Assembly: GCF_051014685.1 (NCBI RefSeq)
Contig: NC_135049.1
Span: 32,443,531-32,507,530 of the forward strand
Source: Ptiloglossa arizonensis
Taxonomy: Eukaryota > Arthropoda > Insecta > Hymenoptera > Colletidae
Direction of reading: 5' to 3'
DNA length: 64,000 bases
Shown: in pieces, positions 48,131-59,052 of the stretch
How the letters are laid out: each line of letters opens with the position of its first letter
How positions within the stretch are numbered: the first letter of the stretch is position 1
Made by a program: the position numbers and the translations under genes
The notes under the pieces: model-generated
Seen by the model: only the letters and a program-made list of their open reading frames with translations
The model's database searches: none
What the model was told of the DNA's origin: nothing

Positions 48131-48897
48131 TGACGTCATTTCCAAGAAATTCGGAAAATTCTCAGAAATGACGTCATTTCCAAGAAATTCCGAAAATTCT
48201 TAGAAATGACGTCATTTCCAAGAAGTGGCACGATAGGAATACCTCCTCGTCCATCATGTTCTCCTGATACTAAAGTCTCGAAAACATTGAAAATTTCTAG
48301 TCGAAGTACGGAAATTCGTTTAAAATTCGCGGCTCGGGGAAATTCTTGGAAATGACGTCATTTCCAAGAAGTGGCACGATAGGAATACCTCCTCGCACAT
48401 CATGTTCTCCTGATACCAAAGTTTCGAAATCGGTGATAAGTTTTAGCCAAAGTTCAGAAATTTTCTAAAATTTATGTCCGAAATTCAGGGTTTGGTATCA
48501 GGAGAACATGATGCGCGAGGAGGTATTCCTATCGTGCCACTTCTTGGAAATGACGTCATTTCCAAGAATTTCCGGGAAGTCAAATTTAGCGGGGATTTCA
48601 AACGAATTTCTGACTTTTGCTTAAATTTTTCACCGATTTCGAAACTTTGGTATCAGGAGAACATGATGTGCGAGGAGGTATTCCTATCGTGCCACTTCTT
48701 GGAAATGACGTCATTTCCAGGAATTTCCCCGAGCCGCGAATTTTAAACGAATTTCCGTACTTCAATTAGAATTTTTCAATGTTTTCGAGACTTTGGTATC
48801 AGGAGAACATGATGTGCGAGGAGGTATTCCTATCGTGCCACTTCTTGGAAATGACGTCATTTCTGAGAATTTTCCGAATTTCTTGGAAATGACGTCA
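48131..48897. promoter_or_regulatory. Cluster of eight TGACGTCA sites
   Basis: Perfect 8 bp TGACGTCA palindromes start at 48131, 48169, 48207, 48353, 48551, 48705, 48852 and 48890. Each lies in a longer GAAATGACGTCATTTC context. The sequence equals the cAMP-response element consensus bound by CREB/ATF bZIP proteins. Left sites are 38 bp apart in a short tandem, and the right arm has two of the three. Whether they bind anything is unknown; they could simply be part of the satellite unit. Confidence 0.6.
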
Positions 48898-49006
48898 TTT
48901 CTGACAATTTTCCGAAAATTTTAGCAAAAGTTAGAAATTTTTGGACTGGAGGGAGTGGAAATAAAGTGGGAAAAGAAAAAATGCTAACTATTTTTTACTT
49001 AATAGA

Positions 49007-49012
49007 TTTATT
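49007..49012 (-). promoter_or_regulatory. AATAAA, right arm
   Basis: TTTATT on the plus strand, mirror of 48016-48021. Confidence 0.4.
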
Positions 49013-49026
49013 GAAATGTACTGGAG

Positions 49027-49284
49027 TTACATCGATCTACCTTCACACCGACTTCCTTCGCGTTGATCGGCGTTGATCCACCGCGGGTCCGCCGCGAGTC
49101 CGTCGCGGATCGGTTGCGGGTCCGGCGCAGCTACGGCGCAGGTCCGCCGCGGATCCGCCCCTCTCCGCGTAGGGCCACCCTCGCCCGGAGGGACCAGGTC
49201 CTCCAGAGGGACCAACTCCCCCAGAGGAGGGGCTCCGCCCGCCGCGGGTCCGCGGCGTTTCCGCCCTTCTCCGCGTCGGGCCAC
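49027..49284 (-). CDS. Right-arm open frame, 85 codons, unknown
   Basis: Mirror copy of 47696-48001 on the minus strand: same MARRGEGRKRRG start and CEGRSM end, Arg/Gly/Pro/Ala-rich, no domain, no membrane segment. The ATG positions are mirrored exactly about 48490. Translation is doubtful for the reasons given for the left copy. Confidence 0.25.
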   Translation of the reverse strand: MARRGEGRKRRGPAAGGAPPLGELVPLEDLVPPGEGGPTRRGADPRRTCAVAAPDPQPIRDGLAADPRWINADQREGSRCEGRSM

Positions 49285-49374
49285 CCTGACCCGGAGGGTC
49301 CAGCTCCCCCAGAGGGGGAGCTCCGTCCGCCGCGGAGGCTCCCGGGCGAATGAAATTTTCGGCTGCCGGAGGTT

Positions 49375-49383
49375 CTATTTATA
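49375..49383 (-). promoter_or_regulatory. TATA box, right arm
   Basis: CTATTTATA on the plus strand, that is TATAAATAG reading inward on the minus strand. Confidence 0.5.
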
Positions 49384-49841
49384 CCCTCGAGAAGGTGACT
49401 TACCGTTACTTCGATTTTATTTGTACGATTTAAGCGGATATTTCACGAAATTGATGGCTCTTAAGCTATTATTTATACTGGGACATTGTTAATAATTGTT
49501 TAAACTATGGTCCTACGATGGTTGTTAATAATTATGATAAATAAACATCAAGATATTGAGAAATCTGCAAAGGCGAACGGTTTTCTCCGCGCGTATCACG
49601 TTCTCCTGATACCAAAGTCTCGAAATCGCGGATAAGCGTCGCGGTCGATCGAGTCTCGGATACAAGGAAATGGCCGGTAATTGTCCGATCTGGATAAAGG
49701 GAGCCATTCGGGTGGACGATGAAATTTGTCGCGTCGGGCAGAGCCACGGTGGCTGGAAATTGTCCTTTTCGACGCGGGAGGGAGGGAAGTTTCTCTCCAG
49801 GAAGCCGGCAGAAGCCATTAAAGCCAACGGAGAACGCGGCG

Positions 49842-49866
49842 GCGCTAATGCGTCGTGAATTAGCGC
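49842..49866. other. Small hairpin
   Basis: GCGCTAAT (49842-49849) and ATTAGCGC (49859-49866), perfect, 9-base loop. Confidence 0.75.
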
Positions 49867-49899
49867 ATCGGCGATACCGTAAGTCTCGACTCCCGGTGT

Positions 49900-49941
49900 C
49901 CGGTGATTCATTCTGATTAAAATCTAATTATGAATCACCGG
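49900..49941. other. 12 bp stem hairpin
   Basis: CCGGTGATTCAT (49900-49911) and its exact complement (49930-49941) enclose an AT-rich 18-base loop that itself holds ATTA...TAAT. Confidence 0.85.
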
Positions 49942-51249
49942 CGCGGCCCGCGGCTATTTATCAGCGTCTCGCGCGCGTTATTGTTTCCTCCTTCGGGTAG
50001 CCCGGAACTCGCGAAACAATACCAAATAGCGTAATACGTGTTCGTTGGGGAGCTCTATCCGCGTCGCGACGCCCACTTTCTCGCGGCTACGCGAGTCGGG
50101 GCCACTCTTGCGTTTACGCGCAATGGTTTTCGAACTCGAAAGGACCCGAGGGCGTCTTCCCTTTTACGAAATGTTTGCTTTTGTAAAAATACCGTCATCG
50201 TGCTATCGGTTATCTCTTCCGTTGCGCACGCGCGGTATTTCGTGGAAACGAATTCCAACGATAAAGTCGGCGGGAGTAGGAAACCGTTTGGCGAAAAATT
50301 CCGTTTTTTCGTTCAATTGGACCGATGCGCCCGCCACTGCGAACAATTCCGAAGCCTCGCCGTAAAAGATCGCGTGGGTTAATTACGCGAAATTCGGAGT
50401 GGATGTTAAAAAAAATCAGGGAACGAGATACTCTCGCGAGCCTCGCCCGCGCGCGTAGGCTCGAAACGTTATTAGTTACGCGATAGATTCGCTCCGCGCT
50501 AATAAAGGGACATTGAAGCCAGGGTTGCGCGCGTAGCGTTCGCGGGTACCTAGGCTAGCGATTTGAAAGAACGTTCGGTGTTGGTTTTCGCTGCGGGAGT
50601 TTTGTGCAACTCCAGCGGGGATGTACGATCCCGAGCGTAAAAGGACAGTGGAAGCTCGGTGTAACGCAGCCTCGACGGTTGTTGCGCGAGAAACCTCGTT
50701 CGTTGCGTTCACGGACGGTACGGATTCGGTCGCTCGTCTGCGAGGGAAATTCGAAGCTGGAAGTAGCGGATCGTAGCGTAGGTACACCGTGGAAGCGTAT
50801 CGGTCCCGTCGGATCGGGCCGTTCGATCGTCTCGATAATCGCGCGAGCCTCGACGACGCCTCTAGGAATGTTCAGCGTCGCTTCTCTTTTCGTCGTTTGC
50901 ACGCCGGCGAGAACGGAACGAGAGAAAAGGAAAAGAAAGGTACCGGCGGGGTACGATTTGAAATTTTTCACCGGATCGAATTATTCCTCTCCGGTGTAGA
51001 CGAGCCGAAGGAGGGACGTCGGTTAGCCGCTTATTGGTTTCATAAATCCGATGACACGCCGTGAGTCTGGCGGCGACAGCTTCTCTGTGTACGGGGAGCT
51101 TAATGGTATCTTAAAGTTTAAGAGAATTTTCCGCGGGTCTTCGGTGGCGTCAACCGTATCTGAGCCAGACAAGCGAATAGTCAACTGATATACGAGCGAG
51201 CGTTCCAACGGGCCGCGGAAAGAGAAAACCAGCCGGCGGACTGGGCCCG

Positions 51250-51291
51250 AGAGGAAGAGGAGGAGGAGTAGGAGGAGGAGGAGGAGGAGGA
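51250..51291. repeat. (GGA)n trinucleotide run
   Basis: About 13 GGA/GAA triplets with one TAG interruption. Confidence 0.9.
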
Positions 51292-52022
51292 ATCGCGCAT
51301 TTATTTTCGCGGCACCCCGGAGAAAGGGGAAGTCGTTCCGTGGCTCTGAATGGAACCGGCGAGAGAGAAGCCAGGGGATCGGTTTGCCCTTCCGTGGAAA
51401 TATATATCCGCCAGATGTAGGCTGGATTCTGCTAAATCTAGCGGAATTAAACGTCGAGGGGCACTCAAGGAGAGGGAAACACGAGCAGCGTTTACGGCGA
51501 ACCCACCACCGACCGAAGCTACGATTTATTTCGAGCCGAGGTTCGCGAACTTCGCTTCCGCGCCAACGCGCGCGGTTTAACGCCGAAAGTCCATCGGGAC
51601 CCTCGAAACCCGCGTCGAAGAGATTCGAGCGTTGTTCCGTGGGACGTGTGGCTCACGAGTTGCGGGCCGCGCGAACATTTCGAAAAGCCTCCCCCGACCG
51701 AAAACGAAATCGTCGGAAAAATTCGCGAAAACGCGTCGAGTGTCGCCGGAACGAAATTCGTCGCGACACGGTCTACGTTCGTCCCGAGCGACGCGTGTTT
51801 AATTACCGGAAGCTTTGACACAATGAGTCTGATTAGGGTTCCGCGGGTCGCGTCTCGCGTTTCAGACGAATCGCCGAGTGAATTTCAGCCCTGCGGCGTA
51901 CGTGTATCCGCGACTCGAAGAAGCCTTCCGCGGGGACTGCGTAGCTGGAAGTCCTAGCTGCTGGTACAAACTCGATTTGCACGTTTATACCAACTCGGTG
52001 GTATACACCGTTCGCGTGCAAA

Positions 52023-52054
52023 CGTACTCGCGTACTCGCGTACTCGCGTACTCG
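52023..52054. repeat. 8 bp minisatellite, four units
   Basis: Four identical CGTACTCG units. Confidence 0.93.
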
Positions 52055-55000
52055 CCCGCGAATATCGACCATCCGTGTTCGGTACGTCGATGCGCGCGAC
52101 GCGGATTCCGAAAATTTCGCGGCTAGGTTCGCGCGTCGCACCGATGGAGAAGAAAACGATATTCCGCGAATCGAACGGCATTGAACTAAAAAAATATAAA
52201 AAACGGGGGAAAAAACACCACCCGCGCGGAGTCGAAAAAAAGCTACCACTCGATGCGTATTTATTTTTCGGGAACACCGCACCGAAGTTTCGCGAAATAG
52301 CGCGGCGTACCTCGCTCGCAGTCGAACGAACTCCGGAAAAAAAAAAATAAAATAACCGATCGATCTCCCGTCGTCCGCGGAACGATTTGTTCGGCCGTGT
52401 TCGCGACACGGGGAACGATCGAGGCGTGCCCCTCCGATCGCTCTCGGTTCGTCGCGCGACGTTCTCGAGAACGTAATTTTTCGTCGTCGCGAGAAAATTT
52501 CGCGATCGGTCGCGAATCTCGCGAAAACGGAAGGACGAACTACGAGTCCGAGCGGATGCGTTGCGCAAACTTTCTACGACACCGATACCGATGCTGGAAC
52601 CCCTGCAATCTAGTATATCGAACCATTCGAGAGGTTTCCGCGAGAATTCCACGCGGAAAATTTCACGAGATCTTCGAGAGACTTTTACCGCGCGCGAAAT
52701 GAAAAAAAAGCCTGACCGCGCGAACCTTTGGTGTACTCGAAAGGTGTCGGCGATTATTTTGACGAAATTGTACAATAGTTGGCCAACGCGGCGATACCTC
52801 GATCGTTCCCAGTGTCGTATTTCGGGCTCTCTGCGTCGGACGTCGCGGTATCGCGGCAAGAATCTCGGACCGGGCCACTTAACGTCGCCCCTTTGAGAAC
52901 CCGTGGCGCGTTTCTTCGAGGATTCACGAGTCCGTTAACGAGGGAGCAATGTCCGTGGAAACGTATTCTTCGTCTCCGCGAACGAGGGGGGTGGACGTCT
53001 CGTCCGTAAGCCCGTGTATTTTTAAATTACTCGATTCGCGGTGGCCACTTTGTACCAGGACGCTTACACCGTCGAGCGAAATCCGTTCGGAACGATGTTC
53101 TCGTGAATTTTAAAAGGTGGTCGTTGCTCGGCTCGCGATTCTTTCGAGGGTAGCTAGCGAGCTTAAGCTCCTTTCTCGTTCCCCCGTGTTCGAACGGCCG
53201 GTTCTTCGAGCCCGTCTCGTTTCTTCGTTGCTTTTTTCTTCGCGGCGTAGCGGTCTGCATCGAGTGGGTTCGTTCGTTCGGCGCGAAACCGTGTCATGCA
53301 TAATTTACGAAGTTATCGAGAGCGTCGTCGAGCGGAGCATCTTCGAGCGCACTCGTGGCCGAGTGCTGAGCCGAGTCTTCCGGCGGGGTTTCGGCGAGGT
53401 CACGCGGGCGGCAACCGAGCACTCGCCTCGACGATGCATCGGCATCCAGGAGAACGAATCCATCGAACGTCTCCGTTCAGTACCGAGACCGCGAAAAGGT
53501 AATCCGCTATCGTCCCTGGTGGAATACAACATTGACCTGTGCAGGGCTCGAGAAGTCAAGGCATGGGGGATGACGTGATCGTTACGCTCTGTTCGTTTGT
53601 TCGTAACCATGCTGCACGACTGTATTATATTTATCTCTAAAATAAACGTCCTATTTACTTTTTCTCTCGTGGTCGACGATTCCCACAGTTTCGGTAACGA
53701 TTCCGTCTCGCTCGAGCATCGTCGGATCGAAAATAGAAGAAACGAATGCGATGCTCGCGGTGTTCGCGGCTCATCTCGACCGCGCTTCTCGCAAGGTGCA
53801 AGCATTCCTGATCCTAGCGGTCCTATTCCGCTCGGCACGGGGGAACGAACGGTCGAATCGTAAATTATCAAGCGTCCCCCGAGCTCGAGCAGGTTTCGCT
53901 GGACGCGTTCCTCACCGGGTCGCCGACATCGCGTCGATTGCGCGTCGACGGTCTCTCTCTCCAGCTGGACGCGCAAACGGCGGAACGTTGAACATTCGAG
54001 CGGGAGAATGTCGCCGATAATTCACGATTACTCCGAAATTCCTCGCTTGTAAATAAAATTAACGATCGGGCGGTCGCGGCGGCGAATCGAAAGCAAAATT
54101 CCGGTGGAACGAACGCGCTCGCGCCGCTCTCTTCGATCGCGGAACGAACCGTTCCCGAGGCGAGTCGGCGCGTTGCTTTTTCATTTTACGCGAGCAGGGT
54201 TTCCAGAAAAATTAGTCTCGTCGGCGGAATATCCAGCCGGAAGCGGGGACGGTCCACGCTCGTTTCCTACCGAGAAGATATCGCCGCGAAACTTTAATTA
54301 AACTTGCGTCTATTTCGCTACGCGAACGTTTCGTTTAATCGGGAAACGACGGTTCGAGTAACTGGCAACTTGTACGGTAAAACCTTCGCCGCGTGTACGG
54401 TAATAATATTCGCGAGGAGCTCGAGCAACCCGCGGCTCGACAAGGATAATATTTTCCTTGATAACGAGAATACGCGGGAACCGGGGAAAGTATTTTACCG
54501 AACGAAACGTTCCGACGATTGTCAAACGAAACGAATCTCGTCGTACCTTCGATCGGCACGCGAGTCTAACGCGCAAGTAGAATAGCTCGCTTTTTAATCG
54601 GACGCGTTGCTCGTTAACCGCTTCGAGAGAGATAGCGGGCGAACGCGCGTTCAGTTTTCAAGTTACTTCGAGTACGGTGACGCGACGACAACCGTGAAAC
54701 CTTTCCCGATCGAATTGTCCAACTATCGCGATATCGCGAATAATATAGTTCGTGTTCGAAGAGGCGACGTTTTCGGTTACCATGCACGAAAGAGAACTCT
54801 CTTTGGGTGTATCGCGCGAGAAAAATTAGGAAAGATACAACATGGAGCGTCGATCGCGCAACTTGCTCGATACTTTACTCGATCTCCGAGCCCAACCATG
54901 ACAACGATCTCTATCCGAGCAACGGTCGTTCCGAGAGATTATCGATCGATTCTCGAGCCGACCGGTAAGGTCGATCGACGCGAACGCGTTCCGAGGTAAA

Positions 55001-55658
55001 ACGACGTCGGCCTTTCGTCGGCTCCTGTAGCCAGCCGGTTTACGTTCGGCTCATAAATCTACCACGGAGGAACGAAAGGAGAAGGAACGTTGCGCAGCCC
55101 GTGAAAGGTCATCGCTTAAGATTATTGCGGTTTTAACGGTCGGCCATCAAACCGTGGACGAATCGGCGGGAACGCGTTTCGCGAGTAGCTCGCGAAGCGC
55201 GATTCGCGCTATAAAATCCCGGTGAAATTGTTCGCAGAAGAATATCGCTCGATCCACTGCGCCCTCGTACCCCGTAAACGGGACGATCGAAGCGTTGCCG
55301 CGTTTTAACGCGCGGTACACCGCGAGATTCGTGACACGGGAGGAATCTCGACGCCGAAAACTTCCACGCGGATCTGACTCTCGTTCGTATACGGGAGGAA
55401 TCGAAACGTTTTTAAAATCGACCAAACAACGGTCCCCTCTAAGCCACGAATCGATTCTTTTCGCTCGAGGCGGAGACCGGTAACGCAAAATAGCCGGTTC
55501 CCGATTAACCGGTTGCTCGATTTGAACCGTCGAGCCTGCTGGCCCTCGATTAGCCCCGTCCCGTCCAAGTTTTACGACAGTTCTCGAGCGGAAAACTTGT
55601 GTAATTTCCGTTCGACGCGGCTCGAACGCGAGCCGAAAGTAAGAAACGACCATTAGGG

Positions 55659-55842
55659 GCGTTAAGTGCTTTGTAACAGGATTAAAATATACGCTTCCCC
55701 GGCCGGGTGACCATCGTCCGATCCCGGGACGAGCGGGAGGAAAACGGAAAATGGGCCCCGGCCAGCTTTCCTCCTCGCCGCCGAACGCGCTCGGATGAGC
55801 TTCCGTAGGTAGGCGTTAAGTGCTTTCTAACTCGATTAAAAT
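55659..55842. repeat. Duplicated ~30 bp motif, 154 bp apart
   Basis: GCGTTAAGTGCTTT starts at 55659 and 55813. The match continues through TAAC and GATTAAAAT in both, and then loosely through CGATCGTCCG-type sequence, so it may be an old 154 bp tandem duplication. Confidence 0.75.
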
Positions 55843-56200
55843 TTGTGGTATTCCGGCGATCGTCCGCCTTCGATACCATTGGTTCCCCGGCGGGGAATTT
55901 TCCAACTGGTTCCAACTAGTTCGCGCGTGGCATTACATTATGTACTTGGAAGGATCGCGTCGCGCTCGGTCGTGTCGCTTCGGCGCGATTCACCGGTCGC
56001 GTCGCTCCGCGGATAAAATTCGATCCAGTGGGTTCGACGTTCCGGGAACGATCGAGAATCGGTATTCGTACCGCGGCACCTATTGTTCGCGTTTTCGCGC
56101 GAGCTCCACCGATTCGGAAGAAAGAGTCGCTAACGTGCGATAATCGACCGTCTCGATTTCGAACGTTGACCGAGACGCTACTCTCTTCGGGTACCCGGAG

Positions 56201-56510
56201 TGTTGTAAACTTCGGATTATAATATATACTTTATTATAACGTGCAGGGATCTCGCGTGTCCAGTAGTACAGTTTTTGTACATATAAGAATACAAAGTCCG
56301 AAGAAATATGTATACAGTGATATATGGCTTGACGCGAACGACGACGGTGTCGCGTGGTCTTCGTGACTCTCGACTTGGAACTGACTAGAAAAAACCGGAA
56401 AGAAAAATAGCCAAACCGTTGACGACCCTTCCGCGCCAATACGGAGACAGTCCTTAAAACTGACATCGACATCCGGCACTCTTAGGATCATTGTTGCATT
56501 CATTCGAACA
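56201..56510 (-). mobile_element. Solo LTR, copia-like family, copy 4
   Basis: The longest copy, 310 bp, inverted relative to the others. On the plus strand it begins TGTTGTAAAC and ends TTCGAACA. The exact 5 bp duplication CGGAG flanks it (56196-56200 and 56511-56515). It retains the blocks missing in copies 1 and 3. The polyadenylation-type AATAAA is weakened (TTTATTATAA on the plus strand). No retrotransposon body adjoins. Confidence 0.9.
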
Positions 56511-56515
56511 CGGAG

Positions 56516-57089
56516 TACTTTGGCGATCGCGTACGATCGAACGAAACCGCGCTCGCGCTAAATTCGAAGAAAATTGAACAAAGGTTTCTCCGGTCTCTCG
56601 GTTTCACGGGGCGGGTCGCCGCGACGTCCTCGGCGGCTTCCAATTTCGCTCGGAGAAAACGCCTCGTCCCTGATGCACAATGCGCCGCTCCCGGTGCATT
56701 CTTATATTCCTGCAAGCTGGTGGCAATTAGGATCCGAGCCAGTTGCGTTCCCCATTAGCGGGGATTGCGATCTCGTGCACACCGTGACTACGCAACTTTT
56801 CTCGTTACGGTCTCGTTCGCCCCGCGTTATCGCCGATGTTCGGCTTTTCCGTGGCGTAGCAGCACGGCCAATTACGTCGCGGTTCGACGATATCTTTCGA
56901 TATTCGCGAAAACGGAGTCGAAACACTCCAGCGACGGAAAATTTACGATCGTCCCGATCTACGCGAACGATTCGCGAGTCGATGAAACAGAGACTACAAT
57001 TTTACGTGCTTCTTAACGTCCGATCGTAGGTAGATGTGGCGTAATACGACGAATCGTATAAATTATGGTTGTAACGTCTTTATTGGTAT
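56516..57089. other. Non-coding stretch
   Basis: Nothing supported. The right edge is lower in CpG and may belong to the Tc1 element's 3' flank. Confidence 0.5.
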
Positions 57090-57515
57090 TAACGGTACAA
57101 AGTTCTCGTTCGTATCTTGACCACTGTCCGATCCTTCTGTCCAGGTGATTCCAAAGCAACTCCATAGGGTTTAGATCCTTCTCTTTTTTAATATGCTTCC
57201 TCTTCTTCTTCTCGAACAAATCCTTTGCAAAATTTGAACGCGCGTTTTGTATCGTTGTCCCGCTGCAGCGCAAATCCTTGCCCAATTAGACACGGTCCAG
57301 ACGAAATTGCGCGGTATTTTAATATTTCTTCGCAAGGTTCCTTCTTCGATGCACCCTCGTAGATCACCTGTTCCTCTAGCCGAGAAACATCGAATCGGTG
57401 CCATCGCCGTGCTTCGTCGCGATGGCAACGCTCTGTCCCGTGGCGGTACGACGAACGCAAACGCTTCTTCTCGAACCGAATAAATATTTCGAACTTCGAT
57501 TCGTCGGTCAAAGGA
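57090..57515 (-). pseudogene. Tc1-family transposase relic
   Basis: Minus-strand remains of the catalytic core of a Tc1/mariner-superfamily transposase, the enzyme that cuts and pastes the element at TA sites. Visible motifs: TDESKF near 57505 (first catalytic Asp), GLRL/GPCLIGQG-type block, QRDNDTKR near 57255 (second Asp in the QDND motif) and LNPMELLWNHLDRR near 57150-57180 (third acidic residue, family pattern LNPIENLW). The last motif lies in a different frame from the first two, so at least one frameshift has occurred. The part between the second and third motifs is shortened, and the N-terminal helix-turn-helix region is not recognisable. No intact TIR pair was found. It is non-functional as read. 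Confidence 0.85.
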
Positions 57516-59020
57516 CTTCGCTCGACTCTTCCGGTGTACTCGAGCGGCGTTCGCTCGAAATCGTTTCGCGATTACTCGTCCGTGTCGAGAAACAAATTCT
57601 ATCGGGGTCCTAGTCCGGAGCGAGGGGAACGCGGTCGGAAGCGAAAACCGGTCGAAATTAATGGCGACGATCGATCGATGGCCGGGTATCGACGGCGCGA
57701 GCAACGTTTCGTCGACGCGTTGCGTACAAACGCGATGATTCGTTAATCGCGGCGGCTGATCAACGTTCGCTTTCTAACCAGCCGCGCGCGCCCGAAGCTC
57801 AATCGAAATAGAAGTTCGCGCGGACCTTTGCGCGAAAATAATCAACCGGGACGAAGCGCGATATCGATCGATTTTTCCGAATCGGTTTCGTCCCGCTTTG
57901 CACCGTTTCGACGCACAGTTTACAATTATTGGATTTTTCCGCGATTTCTTTTCATCGATGGTTACAGTTTGTCGTCTCGGTCGAAATGTCTCTCGTGTCT
58001 CACCCGTCCCCTCGTAACGAAAATATCGGCGATCCACTCTCGTCTCCCGTTTCATCGACGAATATCGTTCCGGCTATTCTTTCCCGCGTTTATTTATTTG
58101 TGGAAATTGAACTCGCTTCGTACCGAAAAGGAAAAAGGGTGAAAAATAAAAAGAGGAAACGCGCGTAACGCGATACGAAACACGCGCGAACGAGAACTAA
58201 CGGAAACGGCGGTGAGAAAGGTCGCGATATCGAGGCCGAACGAAATTACCGGTCGACACGACGCTGTAAAACGAGCCTCCGAGATCCGTCTCGACGCTTC
58301 GGAGAGGGGACCCGGCTCCGAGTCGATTAACGCGAATAATTCGGGAAAAATGAGAGCAACGATCGAATCTCTGTAAAAGAAAGGGGCGACGACGCGCGTC
58401 TTTCCAGTCTCGGGGAAGTCTACTCGCGTCCGGTTGAAAATTGCTCGCCGTAATTCCCTCTGTAACTTAAAGCGACCGTGTTCCCGAAACAAAAGGTTTC
58501 CAGACCCGTGTTTTCATCGGTGACTTTCTTTTCTCGTGGCCGTAACAGAGGCGTAAAATACGCTCGTAAATATCCCGACGGGAGTTTCGAATCGGTCCGC
58601 GTAGGTAGAAACTTGCGAGATTAACGTTACCTTTAACGCGAGCTTCCCCGAGGGGGATAAGAATATCCCGCGAGAAATCGGATAATAATTAGTCGTTGCT
58701 TGCCGGCGGGATCGTCGATTAAGGACGAGAGGCGTCGTTTCTTCCAATTACGAAGAAGCGATCAAGAGCCGCTACAATGCTCTCCTCCGGCTACGAGAAA
58801 GGAGTTCCCTAATCGGCGGGAGCATTAACGCTTAAACAAAAGGGAGTCGGGCGTCGAACCGAGTCTCGAGCGAACGGTGGGCGAAGATTCCGAAAGATCC
58901 GGGAAGTTTCGAGCACGGTCCTGGTCGAACGAGCTCCTTCGGTGTTACGTTTCGATACTTTGCCCCGGGACTCTGGTAGAACGCGGGGTAACGCGCGCGT
59001 ATCGTTTCTTATCGACCGGA

Positions 59021-59052
59021 CGCGCCACGCGCCACGCGCCACGCGCCACGCG
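59021..59052. repeat. 7 bp minisatellite, four units
   Basis: Four CGCGCCA units plus CGCG. Confidence 0.92.

Larger units (their letters stand above)
47200..49636. repeat. 2.4 kb composite palindrome (foldback element)
   Basis: GGTATCAGGAGAACGTGATA at 47368 has its reverse complement ending at 49613, and complementarity continues inward to about 48433 and 48633. Mirrored landmarks: TATAAATAG 47598/49383, ATG 47696/49284, AATAAA 48016/49012. The midpoint shifts from 48490 outside to 48514 and 48533 inside because of arm-length differences. In order from the outside, each arm holds a fragment of the 540 bp repeat, a promoter-like module, a GC-rich open frame, AATAAA, tandem TGACGTCA modules and inverted GGTATCAGGAGAAC modules. 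The central ~150-200 bp is one more such module, not palindromic. Extra module copies flank the left arm from about 47200. No transposase or reverse transcriptase is present. No target duplication was found. Confidence 0.93.
49637..56195. other. Non-coding, CpG-rich stretch
   Basis: No supported gene. Holds hairpins at 49842-49866 and 49900-49941, a GGA run (51250-51291), an 8 bp minisatellite (52023-52054) and a duplicated motif (55659/55813). An AATAAA near 53638 follows a frame ending at 53578, but no convincing splice structure supports that frame. Confidence 0.5.

Noticed and set aside
47200..49636. CRISPR-like reading of the repeated modules
   Set aside because: Spacing is irregular, modules occur in both orientations, repeats are long and imperfect, and the sequence is clearly eukaryotic.
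51954..52859. 301-codon minus-strand open frame
   Set aside because: Crosses the 8 bp minisatellite at 52023-52054, Arg/Phe-rich with no recognisable motif. Treated as chance.
53117..53578. 153-codon frame ending shortly before AATAAA (53638), with GTAATC and CTGTGCAG splice-like sites inside
   Set aside because: The implied intron would be only ~44 bp and the composition is not clearly coding.
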